64,000 nt of DNA from Flammulina velutipes. Its lineage: Eukaryota; Basidiomycota; Agaricomycetes; Agaricales; Physalacriaceae. How positions within the stretch are numbered: position 1 is the first letter of the stretch; the number at the start of each line of letters is the position of its first letter. The stretch is from NCBI GenBank assembly GCA_011800155.1, contig CM022376.1:1364001-1428000 (forward strand), given 5' to 3'. The notes beneath the pieces are model-generated. The model saw only the letters and a list, made by a program, of their open reading frames with translations. It was not told the DNA's origin and searched no databases. Made by a program: the position numbers and the translations under genes. Positions 45,845 through 56,253 of this stretch are shown in pieces.

Positions 45845-47235
45845 GTCTCTGTGTAATGACCTATCTGGGATTCGACGAGGGGGAGAGGACATTGAAGCAG
45901 CATGATGGATGAGACAGAGAATAGCTACCAGCTCACGAAAGAATATGTCTGTCTTTGGTGCTGTAGCTGCTGGTGGACGAAGCTGATAAGCGAACCCATT
46001 GCCTGCATAGACAAAGGATAAGCCCAGGTTGCTCGCATCGGTCCAACCAACAAAGTCTGCATCAGAGTCTGCCCAAGACTGCGCATCTGTGAAACGAATG
46101 CCAATGCACTGCTCTGCAACAGTGATAAACCAAGACAAGTCCTGCTTCACCTCCGCGTTGATAGGGATACCGCGAAAACTAATAGACTTGCCCTGCATTT
46201 TGCGATACATCTCAGTCAACGCTGGACGAGCCCAAGGCAGGACATTGAGTGCCCAGTTCAAATATCCGGCCAAGCGCTGCCAATCACGAAGAGGAGGCTT
46301 GCGAGAGGGATGAGCCAGGAAGCCAGAGATGTCTGCAACCATGAGAGTGATAGAGTCCGGGGACAGAGACATAGAGCCTCGAGTAATGTCAACCCAGAAA
46401 CCGATGATTTTGAGAGAGGTGCCATGCTCCTGCTTCTTGTCGTCGTAAGGACACGCGATGTAGTCCCAGAAGACGAGGAGTTGGACTTGACGATGCGGCC
46501 GCTGCTTGCCATGGAAAAGGACAAGATTGCGGTTAAAGTCCCAGCCAAAGAAGTCGTCCATGTAATCATGGAGGTCCGGAATGCCTAACTGCCAGGCAGC
46601 CCAGTTAAGAAGGCCAGAAAGCGAACACCAACAACGAGGTGATGTCCGCGTGGCGACGAACGAGGTGGAAGCGGCCATCCACAGTGACAACTTGGTGCAG
46701 CTGCCAAATCTGATGCGCTGGGAGATTAAGGAATGCCTTGGAGACATCACTCTTGAAGAGAACAAGGTCTTCGTGAGGGTGAGAGCGGCGCACATCATCC
46801 AGGACTTGTGCAAATGAATGCATATCGTCGTACCGGACTTTGGCGTCTTCACGAGAGATGCCATCGTTGAGACCATTGCCTGAGTGGTCCATCACGATGC
46901 GAGCCTTCTCCTTGTCACCATCGCGCTGCCAGACAACAAACATTGGTGAGACGCGCATGCCAGGAAGCAACTGAAAGTTGGTCGGAAGCGCTGGACTCCA
47001 ACGACCTGCAGTCACCTCCTGATCACGGTATTTGCAGATCTCAGCTAAGTCCACCGGGTCGTCTGAGTAGTTCTCATAGCGCTCCTTCAGATGCTGCTCC
47101 CACTCGCCATCATGGAACGGCCAGAAGCCTACACGAAGCGAACAAATGACAGAGGCAACAAAAGGTTGGTTGGGATGAGTGGAGAGGATGTGTTCAAGAC
47201 GGTCAACATCAAAGGAAGGCGAAAGGATCAAGGAT
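45845..47235 (-). pseudogene. DIRS/Ngaro-like reverse transcriptase and 5' half of RNase H
   Basis: The RT starts FDVDRLEHILSTHPNQPFVA. It runs through SPMFVVWQRDGDKEKARIVM and HEDLVLFKSDVSKAFLNLPA (first catalytic Asp). A frameshift near 46610 follows, then LNWAAWQLGIPDLHDYMDDF (YMDD) and LSPDSITLMVADISGFLAHP. RNase H begins DADFVGWTDASNLGLSFVYA and TDIFFRELVAILCLIHHAAS. It stops making sense after SSPPRRI at about 45845, where non-homologous sequence begins. The missing continuation (LIHSDSMDSVAVFNSL) is on the opposite strand at about 48812. Domain content fits tyrosine-recombinase retrotransposons. Confidence 0.75.
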
Positions 47236-47862
47236 GTGCTGGGACTGGAGGAGGTCAACAATACTATTGACGTCCTTCTCAGCTCCAAACGCGGACCGCA
47301 ACTTGAAGGTTTGTTGCAAGATGGGGTCCTGCGACTCCGGAGTAATGAGTTTGGCAAGGTGAGGGGCAGCTGCAAGGACGGAACTCGAGATTCCGGAAGT
47401 GGAGGTAGAAGCGGATGCAAGGAGACGGTCCAGGAAGGCAGTAGAGACCGGTTCAGTGTCCTGCAAAGCGTTGACCTTGGCTTCAAACACGGCCCACTGA
47501 GTTTCACGAAGGGCTCGTCGCACCTCCTCAGTTTGAATGGGCTCTGCGTCGTCTGCAACAGGCTCAGGAGCGATGGGAGCGTGACACTGCTGGTAGATAG
47601 GCCGGATTTGGTCCTGGTAGTCGAGGATTTCTGCATTGCTGGCTCCTGTAGCGCGACAAACGGTGTAGAAATCGCGCAACGAGGGGAATTTACCATCTTC
47701 GAAGCGGCTAACAAGGTCCTGCAAGCGCAGTGCACGCTGCCGGACCTCCTCAGCGGTCTCGTCAGGCTCAGAGGAGAGGACAGGTTGACAATGGGCTGAA
47801 GTCTTGGCTGGACGAGGTAGTGGAAGCTCAATCTCAGACTTTGAATCAGAGACATGAGACAT
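47209..47862 (-). CDS. DIRS/Ngaro-like element, Gag-like first ORF
   Basis: Starts MSHVSDSKSEIELPLPRPAK, 43 nt after the end of the terminal repeat module. It is helical and acidic in the middle (RALRLQDLVSRFEDGKFPSL, TVCRATGASNAEILDYQDQI) and ends SQHILDPFAFL. The RT frame starts within a few bases in another register, so either a frameshift or an indel links them. A longer upstream in-frame extension reads through hairpin repeats and is unlikely to be real. Confidence 0.5.
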   Translation of the reverse strand: MSHVSDSKSEIELPLPRPAKTSAHCQPVLSSEPDETAEEVRQRALRLQDLVSRFEDGKFPSLRDFYTVCRATGASNAEILDYQDQIRPIYQQCHAPIAPEPVADDAEPIQTEEVRRALRETQWAVFEAKVNALQDTEPVSTAFLDRLLASASTSTSGISSSVLAAAPHLAKLITPESQDPILQQTFKLRSAFGAEKDVNSIVDLLQSQHILDPFAFL

Positions 47863-47904
47863 AGAGAGATTTGGGAGTGATGTGCGACGAAGGAGCAGGC
47901 AGAC

Positions 47905-48411
47905 AGAGCGAAAAACAGAGTGGCTATAGCACCCAATACAGGTAAGTAAATGATGCTCAAGAGCGAAGCTCTGTTGCATACCTATAGCACCCAATACAGA
48001 CACAAGAAAAGCGAAGCTTTTCAAAGGCAAGAGAAGCGGACTGTGTGAACACAGTAATAAGCATCAGTTTGCGAGGCAAACTGGTAGACATACCAGTCAA
48101 CAGTGAATAGAACGCTAGAGCGAAGCTCTGTGGACAACAAAGGCAAGTTCACTGCAAACTGGGGCTGTCAGATTGAGCTAGGATCCAACAAGCAGACTGT
48201 GCACTCACCTCAATGCACAAGTGCGGAGCACAAAGGGCAGAAAGGGTGAGCACACAGCAGACCATTGACTACATGCCTTGGAGCGTCCTCTGGCTGCCAC
48301 TGCGGACGCAACTGTGCCATGTGCAAGCCAAGGGCCAAGTCTATCAAGATCTAGAATGGGGCCTAGGAGCAAAAGTGGAGCAAAGGCACAATCCCGACTC
48401 GGGATTGCGTG
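47905..48411 (-). repeat. Terminal module T, copy T1, with GNA-loop hairpins
   Basis: A 507-bp block that recurs at 58464-58963 and inverted at 59346-59852. It contains strong mini-hairpins: AGAGC-GAA-GCTCT (47960-47972 and 48117-48129), GAAAAGC-GAA-GCTTTTC (48006-48022), CAGTTTGC-GAG-GCAAACTG (48064-48082) and CAATCCCGACTCGGGATTG (48390-48408). It reads as the 5' terminal or leader region of the DIRS-like element. Confidence 0.65.
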
Positions 48412-48702
48412 GAGATGAAGAGGACAAACTAAGGAAATATCTAGAAAGGCCGTGTATATAAATATAAAGTCCATGACTGCTACGATGAGCCATGATGATG
48501 TGATGATGAGTGAGGCAATGGTGCAACGATTGCATCATTGCATAACTTTTTACAGTTTGTAAAAAGTTACAGGAGCATGTGATTTCTGGTTAGCGTTACC
48601 CATATCCGGACCGGTAAACACGTGATGATGGAAGAGCGTGGCGAGCTCTCGGGAATGTCGGGGAGCGTAGGGGAGGGAGCAAAATAGAGGTGATTCGTGA
48701 CA
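48412..48702 (-). promoter_or_regulatory. Gypsy-type U3 promoter module fused to T1
   Basis: Nearly the same sequence as the outer 290 bp of the gypsy element 1 LTR (4014-4303), including the TGTCACGAATC start and a TATA-like TATATTTATATACAC on the minus strand (48453-48470). Similarity stops at about 48411, roughly 45 nt past the TATA-like box, where module T begins. Confidence 0.65.
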
Positions 48703-48811
48703 TCTATAACGTGCACTTATTGAGCGCCCTAGATCAGACTGCTTTCCTTGGTAGAAGAGATTGATGGTATAGCACATAGTCCAACTCCATCATATTTGAT
48801 AGCTCTGGCTA

Positions 48812-50055
48812 GTTTGGTGCAGTTACTAACATTACCATTCTTATCCACTCGGACAGCATGGACTCTGTTGCAGTCTTCAACAGCTTGGCCGCTTCCAAGT
48901 CCTCTCACAACTCCATTCTTCTTGCTGTTGCCGAGATCGTTCTGCGCACTGGCATTGATGTCCGAGTTCGGCACATTGCTGGTAAGCTGAACGTCCGGGC
49001 AGACCTGTTGTCTCGCCTGTTGTTTGTTGATTATGGCAAGCAGTTTCCCTCTGACCGCGTCCGCTCATTTGAGCCTCCTCCTGCCGACGCGATGGAGAGA
49101 GTGCTTTTAGAGGCCTTGGGCGAGGAGAGTGTGCGCAAATCTGCCAACTCTTCTCGCCCACTCATGGACTTGGAGAAACTAGACGAACTCGTCCTCTATC
49201 TCCAGGTCCATGCCATCGAGCGCTCCACTCGCACCAACTACGCTACTGGGGCCCGCGATTATCTCCGGTTTTGTAGAATCCATAACCTCCCACTCGATCC
49301 CACTCCCCAGACTCTATCTCGCTATATCGCATACACCTCTCGTTTCATTGCTTCGGGTCCCAAGTACTTGACTGGGGCTCGTCACTTTCTCAAGGACTTC
49401 TTTCCGGATTTTACAGCTGCCAGAGTGGATGCTGTGGTGCAGGCCACCATTCACGGTTCCAAGAAGCTTCGAGCTGACCCCATACGTTGTAAGCCTCCAC
49501 TCCGGACCTCTCATCTTCAAGCATTCCTTGATAACAACGACCTTCTCTTCATTACCATGCTCGCTTGTGGCTTTTGTGCCCTGCATCGGATGGGTGAGCT
49601 CACTCAGCCAGCACTTACTTCGAGATTGGAGAAAGATCATCGAACATTTCTCTAAAGGTGAAGCTGGCTACACACTTCCTTATCACAAAAGCGACCCATT
49701 CTATCATGGCTCCGCCATTCTTTTCACAGATCAGGACATTGCCAACCCTTCGGAACTGCTTAGGCGCTTCGTGAAGCGTAGGGATCGTCTCCATGGCGCG
49801 AGAGCTGCGCTCTTTATCTGTGAAGATGGTTCTATTCCAACTCGTTCTTGGTTCGAGTCCAGGTTCTTCACTGTGGTTGGCAAGGAGTATGGACTTCACT
49901 CAGTCTGTGCCGGTGGTGCCACTTTCTATGCCGGACTTGGTGTTTCTGAAGCGGTGATGCAGGCACTAGGGTGGTGGTCATCATCCGCTTGGACTATCTA
50001 CATTCGTGATAATCCTGCTGTACGCGCTGCTCAAGAGCTAGCTGGTCGCAATTAA
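48812..50055 (+). pseudogene. 3' half of RNase H and tyrosine recombinase of the DIRS/Ngaro-like element
   Basis: RNase H end: HSDSMDSVAVFNSLAAS and RHIAGKLNVRADLLSRL. The recombinase N-terminal domain follows (ERSTRTNYATGARDYLRFCR). Catalytic region: Arg box in LHRMGELTQPA, then a frameshift near 49615, LPYHKSDPFYHG, HSVCAGGATFYAGLGVSEAV, ALGWWSSSAWTIYIRDNP with the nucleophilic Tyr. The HxxR motif reads HSVC: its Arg is replaced by Cys (TGT at 49906-49908), and the usual GRW reads GWW. Both are single C-to-T changes from CGT and CGG. Recombinase activity is therefore unlikely. Confidence 0.78.
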
Positions 50056-50616
50056 ATCATCCTTTTTCCTACTCTCCTCGCGTCTCGTTCACATTTCTTT
50101 CACCACCACCATCCCCCACACACATCACATCATACGCCTATAGCCGTTCTCGATCCGCAATTCTATGGGGGGCTTCGGCCCCGGTTTTGGCCTACAGCCA
50201 GCTCTTGTGACCTTAAGCAGAGGTAGAGTAATATTCTTGATAGAAATATATACAAACAAGATCATCCAATTTGAATAGGACCTTAGGCCTCCTTCGATTA
50301 GTATATTGAGTTTGTTTGAGATGTTTATCTAACATGTTGTCATGATGATAGTATTCTTTGAACACTGTGCAAATACACGTACTTAGGATTAGGCCTTACT
50401 TGCTATACCTCATATTATGGAGCACAAAATGTGTCCTGAGTTCATGGGGAACAGAGAATAACCTGTAGTCTTCATTGTGCTAGATTGATCACAAACTCAG
50501 CTCAAGCTGCCTACCCAGTCCTTTTAGTTAGGTTCAATGCACTGTTGAAGCTTATATGATGTATGACACATTACAGCATGAGATCGCTTGACACACTTCT
50601 TCAGGGCCTGATCTTT
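50056..50616. other. 3' flank of the recombinase gene
   Basis: No gene. A hairpin-like GGGGGGCTTCGGCCCCGG lies near 50166-50185, probably in the 3' end of the DIRS-like element. The remainder is AT-rich without a recognised feature. Confidence 0.35.
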
Positions 50617-51378
50617 CGATGTGAGCTTTCTCCTTGTCACCGTCGCACTGCCAGACAATGAACATAGGCGAGTAGGGTTTAAAGGTCAGGTTAAGTCAGG
50701 TCACTGACACACTTTTTGGATTAACCTGACCTTAACCAGTCATTCAATATCATGAAAGTTGATTAACCATTAACCATGACCAGTCAATAAGTGTAACCAG
50801 TCACTCAAGACTCAGTTATAACTGGCTATAACCAGTTAAAACTTAATGCAGTTATAACCAGTTATTAACAGGTTATAACTGGTTAATATACTATCAACCC
50901 TATAATTTAGAGGTAAACCAAGGTCAATGAATCTATTGATTTTTTTTATTTATATTCTGGTCTATGTTTTCTGGTCATTCTCTTTATCATACTAGTATAT
51001 CAGACTTTATCAATCATATGTATACTATATATGTAAAAAACCTTTGTGTTATAGCTCCTTTTCTTTTTATATATCGAGGGTATCAAGGGTATTGGTTATA
51101 ACCAGTTAAGACCAGCCATTGACAGTCACATTAAATTTCTCCAAATGCTTTAACCATTAACCTTAACCAGTTATTCACAGTGACCAGTCGCTCAGGGTCC
51201 GGTTAATGTTTGCAGTCAGGTCAGGTTAAGTCGCTCTAAAATAACCAGTTAAGTGACTTAACCTTTAAACCCTATAGGCGAGATGTGCATGCCAGGAAGC
51301 AACTGAAAGTTGGACAAAAGTGCTCCAGTCACCTCCTGATCATGGTATTTGCGGATCTTAGCCAAGTCCATCGATCTT
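50617..51378 (+). pseudogene. Fragment of the DIRS-like RT, split by MITE A4
   Basis: 50617-50672 and 51275-51378 match 46895-47060 of the RT block on the same displayed strand (the coding strand is minus). The MITE inserted into the already detached fragment. Confidence 0.65.
50673..51274. mobile_element. hAT-like MITE family A, copy A4 (602 bp)
   Basis: Perfect 8-bp duplication TAGGCGAG (50665-50672, 51275-51282). TIRs as in A1. Confidence 0.92.
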
Positions 51379-51379
51379 G

Positions 51380-51593
51380 ATTGCCTTCGTTATACAGTTT
51401 TTGGACTGCATTTCTGAAGGCTTGCTAATCTCCAGCTGAGTATTCGGGCATTCTGTTCTTATGATCTTCCATGAACTTAGCCGCTGCTCGAATCTTTGCA
51501 TCTGTAACTCTTTGCTTCATGTGTTTCACATCTTCTTTGTGTTTAATGAGCTGTCATGCACGAAATGCTATCAAGTCTGAATGTGATACTAAT
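51380..51593 (-). pseudogene. Two fused fragments of a giant-gypsy relative (gag piece and integrase piece)
   Basis: 51380-51440 resembles gag at about 22110-22175 (the TATAC..TTGGACTG..CCAGCTGAGTATTCGGG part). 51443-51593 resembles the integrase C-terminus at about 14655-14790. The two regions are about 7 kb apart in the intact element, so this is a composite scrap. Confidence 0.6.
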
Positions 51594-51680
51594 TAGGGTT
51601 TTAAAGTCAAGTCAAGTCAGGTTATTTTCACTCACCAGCTCATATCTGTCTGTGGGGTACAGGTCCGGGAGTGCAAGGTT
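51594..51680. mobile_element. MITE end fragment, TAGGGTTTTAAAGTCAAG type
   Basis: The start matches 54786 onward for about 30 bp (TAGGGTTTTAAAGTCAAGTC). The partner end was not found for either, so both are fragments. Confidence 0.4.
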
Positions 51681-51834
51681 GCAACCTGGAGTATTTTTGA
51701 GGCCTTTTAGCATCTACCAGACCAAGAAAGAAGCTGGTAAGTGACTTCTTATTGTTATTCAATCATCTAATATCTATTTTGAAGCTACAAGGAACAGAGT
51801 CCATGATCGTGCCACCACCAAACTCTTCAACCTG

Positions 51835-52026
51835 ATCAACAAGTGATGGACCACTCAGGCAATGATCTCAATAATGGCATCTCTCACAAAGATACCAAAG
51901 TCTGGTATGATGACATGCATTCATTTGCACAAGTCCTGGATGATGTGCGCCGCTCTCATCCTCACGAAGACCTTTGTCTCCAGCACATCTGATTTGGCAG
52001 CTGCACCAAGTTGTCACTGTTGACAG
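51835..52026 (+). pseudogene. Fragment of the DIRS-like RT
   Basis: Encodes VMDHSGNDLNNGISHKD and YDDMHSFAQVLDDVRRSHPH, matching the RT at 46690-46890 but on the plus strand. It has an internal deletion near its end. Confidence 0.7.
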
Positions 52027-52207
52027 TGCTTAACTTTTTGAGAGCAGACTTGGGTTGTTTGCAAGATAGCGAGTGAAGCTATGGCCGTGGGCCAAGTGGT
52101 AAATGGTAGGAGGCATAGTGAAGGAGGTAGGAGTGCGGTTACGGAACCGTAAGTCGAGGCAGAGGCCTCTGAAAAGCCTCTGTACCCTCAGAACCCGCCT
52201 TTACTTT
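52027..52207. repeat. Single arm of the foldback repeat
   Basis: Matches the right arm of the palindrome at 54035-54618 (ACTTTTTGAGAGCAGACTT to CGCCTTTACTT). Confidence 0.75.
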
Positions 52208-52457
52208 GAGCTCTAGTTTACTGAGCTCCATGTCATGTGACATGCAGAATAAACAAGTTATACATTGTGCTGAACCACAAACTGAGTGACATTCATAGAG
52301 TGACCATCCAATATTGTCACATAAAGTGACTGTTTCATTTGGGTGTGGGAAAGTATGACCTTTTTTAATTAGAGTTTCCACTTAAAATGATCAACTTCTC
52401 TTGAACTTGAACTATCACCATCAACCTCAACCTTTAAGAAAAATCTCATTCACTGCA

Positions 52458-53545
52458 ATGGCCTCTGCTGATAGAACTCTCACTAAGAGTGCTATGAGTG
52501 GCAAAAGACCTCCAACAACTCTGGCTGGTCACATGTTTTGCAAGAAGTTGAACACTGCAAATGTTCGATTCTATATTGGTATGTGTCATTCCTTATATAG
52601 TTAGTGTCAACTTATTCTGTTCAGAGGCAGTCATTTCTATTGTCTTTACAGTCTTAGAAGATCCTCAGGTTGTACCAGAGCCTTCCTTTGTTGTAAAATG
52701 GTTTGGATTTGGTGAGAATCTCAATACGTAAGTTTTTCTTCTCAGGCCAACACTTACTCATATCACACATATAGTCTTATGACAATAGAGGAACTCCTTG
52801 AGCCCAACGAGGAGTTTCTTAATGATTTCATGATCAATGTCATGAGAGCAGGTCAGGTTGATGAAGAGCTGTTTCCTGACAAGCTTGATGACAAGATCAA
52901 AGTGGTGTACCATCACTTTTTAAAGAATAGAGAATGTGGCGACATTATTCTTGTTAGTTGCTCAGTTGAGTATGAAGGTTTGCTTTCTTTCTTTACTTAT
53001 TATCTCATACTTACCTTTGTATCTAGAACAACAAAAGGACCTGCTCTACCAGGAGTACACCATGTTGGTGTGTATTGTTCTGCTTTCAAGATATTGAAAC
53101 TGATGGTTTATTTTAGGACCGTGCTCGAGCTAATGAATACCTCAGAGTCAATCCTATGCTAGGAATCCAGGATATTGATCCAGTGTTCTATCAGTCTGAC
53201 TCTAGAGGTTCTAAGTGTACTGCTGATCAGACTAATAAATAGAGGCACCATTGAACAAGACACAATAATTAGAAAGAACTTGATACAGAAAAGTTCCTAT
53301 TTTGTCCGTATCAGAACTCTTTTGAATATGCCTCTAGTGCATCAATGTCCTTTTCTAATAACAGATAGATGAGGATCAAGTTATTCAGGCGATCAAATGT
53401 GTATATGATTTTCTTAACCACTCTCTCAACACAGAGGACAAGAAACTTCTCGGTTTTGGTACATTGTTTGCTAAGCACTTGCTGTGCCAAGCTACTCACT
53501 GGTTCAAGGTCGGTCTAACCTACATTGTCATGGATGTGCTCAAAT
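52458..53545 (+). pseudogene. Unknown intron-containing gene, decayed
   Basis: Frames on the plus strand include MASADRTLTKSAMSGKRPPT, VLEDPQVVPEPSFVVKWFGF, LMTIEELLEPNEEFLNDFMI, KIKVVYHHFLKNRECGDIIL and, later, DEDQVIQAIKCVYDFLNHSL. Introns of about 50 nt are plausible between blocks. Several stops occur downstream of 53160. I recognise no domain. Codon use is more AT-rich than in the retroelements. Confidence 0.35.
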
Positions 53546-53869
53546 GAGCAGAAGAAGGACATAATTGGTGCAGTGAAGAATATTAACCACTAGGGCTGTT
53601 GTAAAGTATAAGGATGTCGTGGATATCCGAGCTAAACATATTCCTCATTATGGTCTCCTTTTTAATAGTGTAATGAGCCAATGGACAACAACAAGAGTGC
53701 CCTCATGTCTCTAATACTGACTATGGTGTAAGATCTTGCTGTAGTCGTTATAGAAGGGTGAAATGTTTAGAACATGTGAATCCAGCATGGAATCTGTAGC
53801 TTCTGCAAGACTGTAAGTCCTAAAATCTAAGAGAAGAAGAAAGCTAATGATAGCTTGTCATAGCCCACA

Positions 53870-54034
53870 GAGGTCCATGCCATCAAGCACTCCACTCGCA
53901 ACAACTACGCTACTGGGGCCCGCGATTATCTCCGGTTTTGCAGAATCCATAACCTCCCACTCGATCCTACTCCACAGACTCTATCTCGCTATATCGCATA
54001 CACCTCTCGTTTCATTGCCTCAGGTCCCAAGTAC
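53870..54034 (+). pseudogene. Fragment of the tyrosine recombinase gene
   Basis: Nearly identical to 49203-49366 (TCCATGCCATC.. to GGTCCCAAGTAC). It ends exactly at the foldback palindrome. Confidence 0.8.
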
Positions 54035-54618
54035 TCGAAGTAAAGGCGGGTTCTGAGGGTACAGAGGCTTTTCAGAGGCCTCTGCCTCGACTCACGGTTC
54101 CGTAACCGCACTCCTACCTCCTTTACTATGCCTCCTGCCTTATACCACTTGGTCCGCGGCCTTAGCTTCACTCGCTATCTTGCAAACAAGCAAAGTCTGC
54201 TCTCAAAAAGTTGAGCACTTTCGATGTTTTCGCTATTTTCACTACTTTGCTCGCCGGCGACCCTATCGTGCTATATACCATTCGAACGGTCATTTAACGC
54301 GCTACTCGACACCACTTTTCCCTGGTCGCTGCGACCACTCCTGCATTCGCTACAACGCAAAGTCTGCTCTCATGGTATATGGCACGATAGGGTCGCCAGC
54401 GAGCAAGGTAGTGAAAATAGCGAAAACATCGAAAGTGCTCAACTTTTTGAGAGCAGACTTTGCTTGTTTGCAAGATAGCGAGTGAAGCTATGACCGTGGG
54501 CCAAGTGGTATATGGTAGGGGGCATAGTGAAGGAGATAGGAGTGCAGTTACGGAACCGTGAGTCGAGGCAGAGGCCTCTGAAAAGCCTCCTTACCCTCGG
54601 AACCCGCCTTTACTTCGA
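54035..54618. mobile_element. 584-bp foldback palindrome
   Basis: Arms 54035-54280 and 54373-54618 (246 bp each) are near-perfect reverse complements around a 92-bp loop. The arm sequence recurs singly at 52027-52207 and 55695-55813. The loop recurs at 59080-59186. No coding content. It looks like a foldback transposon or a pair of inverted repeats of an unknown element. Confidence 0.8.
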
Positions 54619-55227
54619 CCCAGGGGAATAGCTCAAAAACTAGTGCCCTTGGGAATGGAATATTATAAGTAGTGTTGCCTGACAGATTGAAACAACAGGG
54701 TATACACAGCTTGTTTAATGCCTCGTTGCTAGCTATTGTGAATCTCAAGTTCTGCTGCTTGAGATTTGAAAATGAATGGGTCATATAGGGTTTTAAAGTC
54801 AAGTCAAGTTGAGTTATTGAGCTATAATTGAAAGGTGAACTGGACATCTTCTGTAGTTGGAGATGTAGTGGGGAAAGATATTTAGTCCTCACAGATTAGA
54901 AGATGTAGAGTGGTTTGGGAGATTGACTGGATGACTGATAAAGCTCTTTGTTTTGATGAAGATAGTCAAAGAGAGTAGAGGACATGTTAGGAGTGTTGAC
55001 GTCCTGATGGTGGTGGTGTAAAACTGGCCCCTATTAGTCAAGAATTTCAACCAAGGTTAAAGACCAAACCTTTCTGAAACAAGCTAATACATAATATAAT
55101 TTATCAGTTATTAACTGGTGATAACTCTTAACTTGACTGTAATTAACTCAATTTTAACTTGACTGATGTAAATTGGTCAAGAATTTTGACCAGTTAGACA
55201 GTGGAGATGTTGCAAATTTCATCATTC
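54619..55227. other. No gene
   Basis: Contains a MITE end fragment at 54786 (TAGGGTTTTAAAGTCAAG) and scattered AACTTGACTG motifs up to about 55200 that may be its interior. Nothing else recognised. Confidence 0.35.
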
Positions 55228-55422
55228 CTATAAGCCAGCTGCATACCCCAATTGGTCCCTGTGGAAGTCAAACTGTGTCTGGCGGAACAGAGCTCTAGCC
55301 AGGTAGGTATTGATCTTGTACGCTATCTTTCCATCTTCAGACAGAGCCTCCTCCAGATCTAGGTTAGCTTCACTGTTGGCGATGATCAGCCGTAGAATTA
55401 ATCGAGAGCTAAGCATGGACAA
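55228..55422 (-). CDS. Short unknown frame
   Basis: 64 residues including EALSEDGKIAYKINTYLARA and DFHRDQLGYAAGL, protein-like in composition, probably an exon fragment. No family recognised. Confidence 0.25.
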   Translation of the reverse strand: MSMLSSRLILRLIIANSEANLDLEEALSEDGKIAYKINTYLARALFRQTQFDFHRDQLGYAAGL

Positions 55423-55424
55423 TA

Positions 55425-55505
55425 GTAGTTCTCATAGCGCTCCTTCAGATGCTGCTCCCACTCGCCATCGTGGACCAATCAGAAGCCTACACGAAGGGAA
55501 CAAAT
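55425..55505 (-). pseudogene. Fragment of the DIRS-like RT
   Basis: Matches 47065-47145 (TAGTTCTCATAGCGCTCC to CTACACGAAG) with a few changes. Confidence 0.7.
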
Positions 55506-55694
55506 GAGCATAATGTACTGATGTTGATGTAACCATTCAGTGTCGCTGAACAGGTCTCTGATGAGATGAACTAGTATTGTCAATCAGGTGATAAATGTGA
55601 CCATCCTACTTGAGTGTCCTTGATAAACCAAGAAGCAAGACATGGGTATAAAATAATTAGAATGTGAAGCAGATACTGTGAGCTGATTAAATAC

Positions 55695-55813
55695 TCGAAG
55701 TAAAGGCAGGTTCCGAGGGTAAGGAGGCTTTTCAGAGACCTCTGCCTTGACTCATGGTTCTGTAACCACACTCCTACCTCCTTCACTATGCCCCCGACCT
55801 TATACCACTTGGT
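55695..55813. repeat. Single arm of the foldback repeat (left-arm orientation)
   Basis: Matches 54035-54155: TCGAAGTAAAGGC to TATACCACTTGGT, with several C-to-T type differences. Confidence 0.7.
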
Positions 55814-55881
55814 ATGGGACAGGTTCTTGTTGTTTATGAGACTGGTTCTATCCTCTGCTCAAAATGCTTGTACTAGTCCAA

Positions 55882-55925
55882 CAGGGTAACAGGGATCTGA
55901 TCTTAAGTTGAGTTCTAGTTTGCCA
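55882..55925. repeat. Tiny fragment of the giant gypsy LTR
   Basis: GGGTAACAGGGATCTGATCT and flanks match 23210-23252. Confidence 0.5.
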
Positions 55926-56253
55926 AGAAAAAGAAGATCTGTAACCCGACCCAACCTAATCTTGACATCCTACTGAAGTGGATTGTGATTGCATTGAGTA
56001 AGCTTGTACCAGAGCCGATGTCGCAAGTATTTGACTATGGTAGAAGCTTGACTGGGGGAGAACTGCAACACCTGCAGTTGTTCCTGCTGCTGCCACACAG
56101 AGAAGGCCCTCCATCAGTGAAAGAAGAATTCTAAATTCTGTCATAAAAGACTTGGTCTGTCAGCTGTTAAAGCTGATATCCCACATTTATCATAACATGG
56201 TTCTCCGTGTTATTTTACAAACCACCAACAATCCCAGATGTCCGTCGACTCCC

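Noticed and set aside
47862..48030. Upstream extension of the DIRS-like Gag ORF
   Set aside because: The extension reads through hairpin-rich module T; the ATG at 47862 just after the module is the better start.
54035..54618. Assembly artefact (inverted duplication)
   Set aside because: Arms occur independently at two other places with differences, so the repeat is real; an artefact at this copy cannot be fully excluded.
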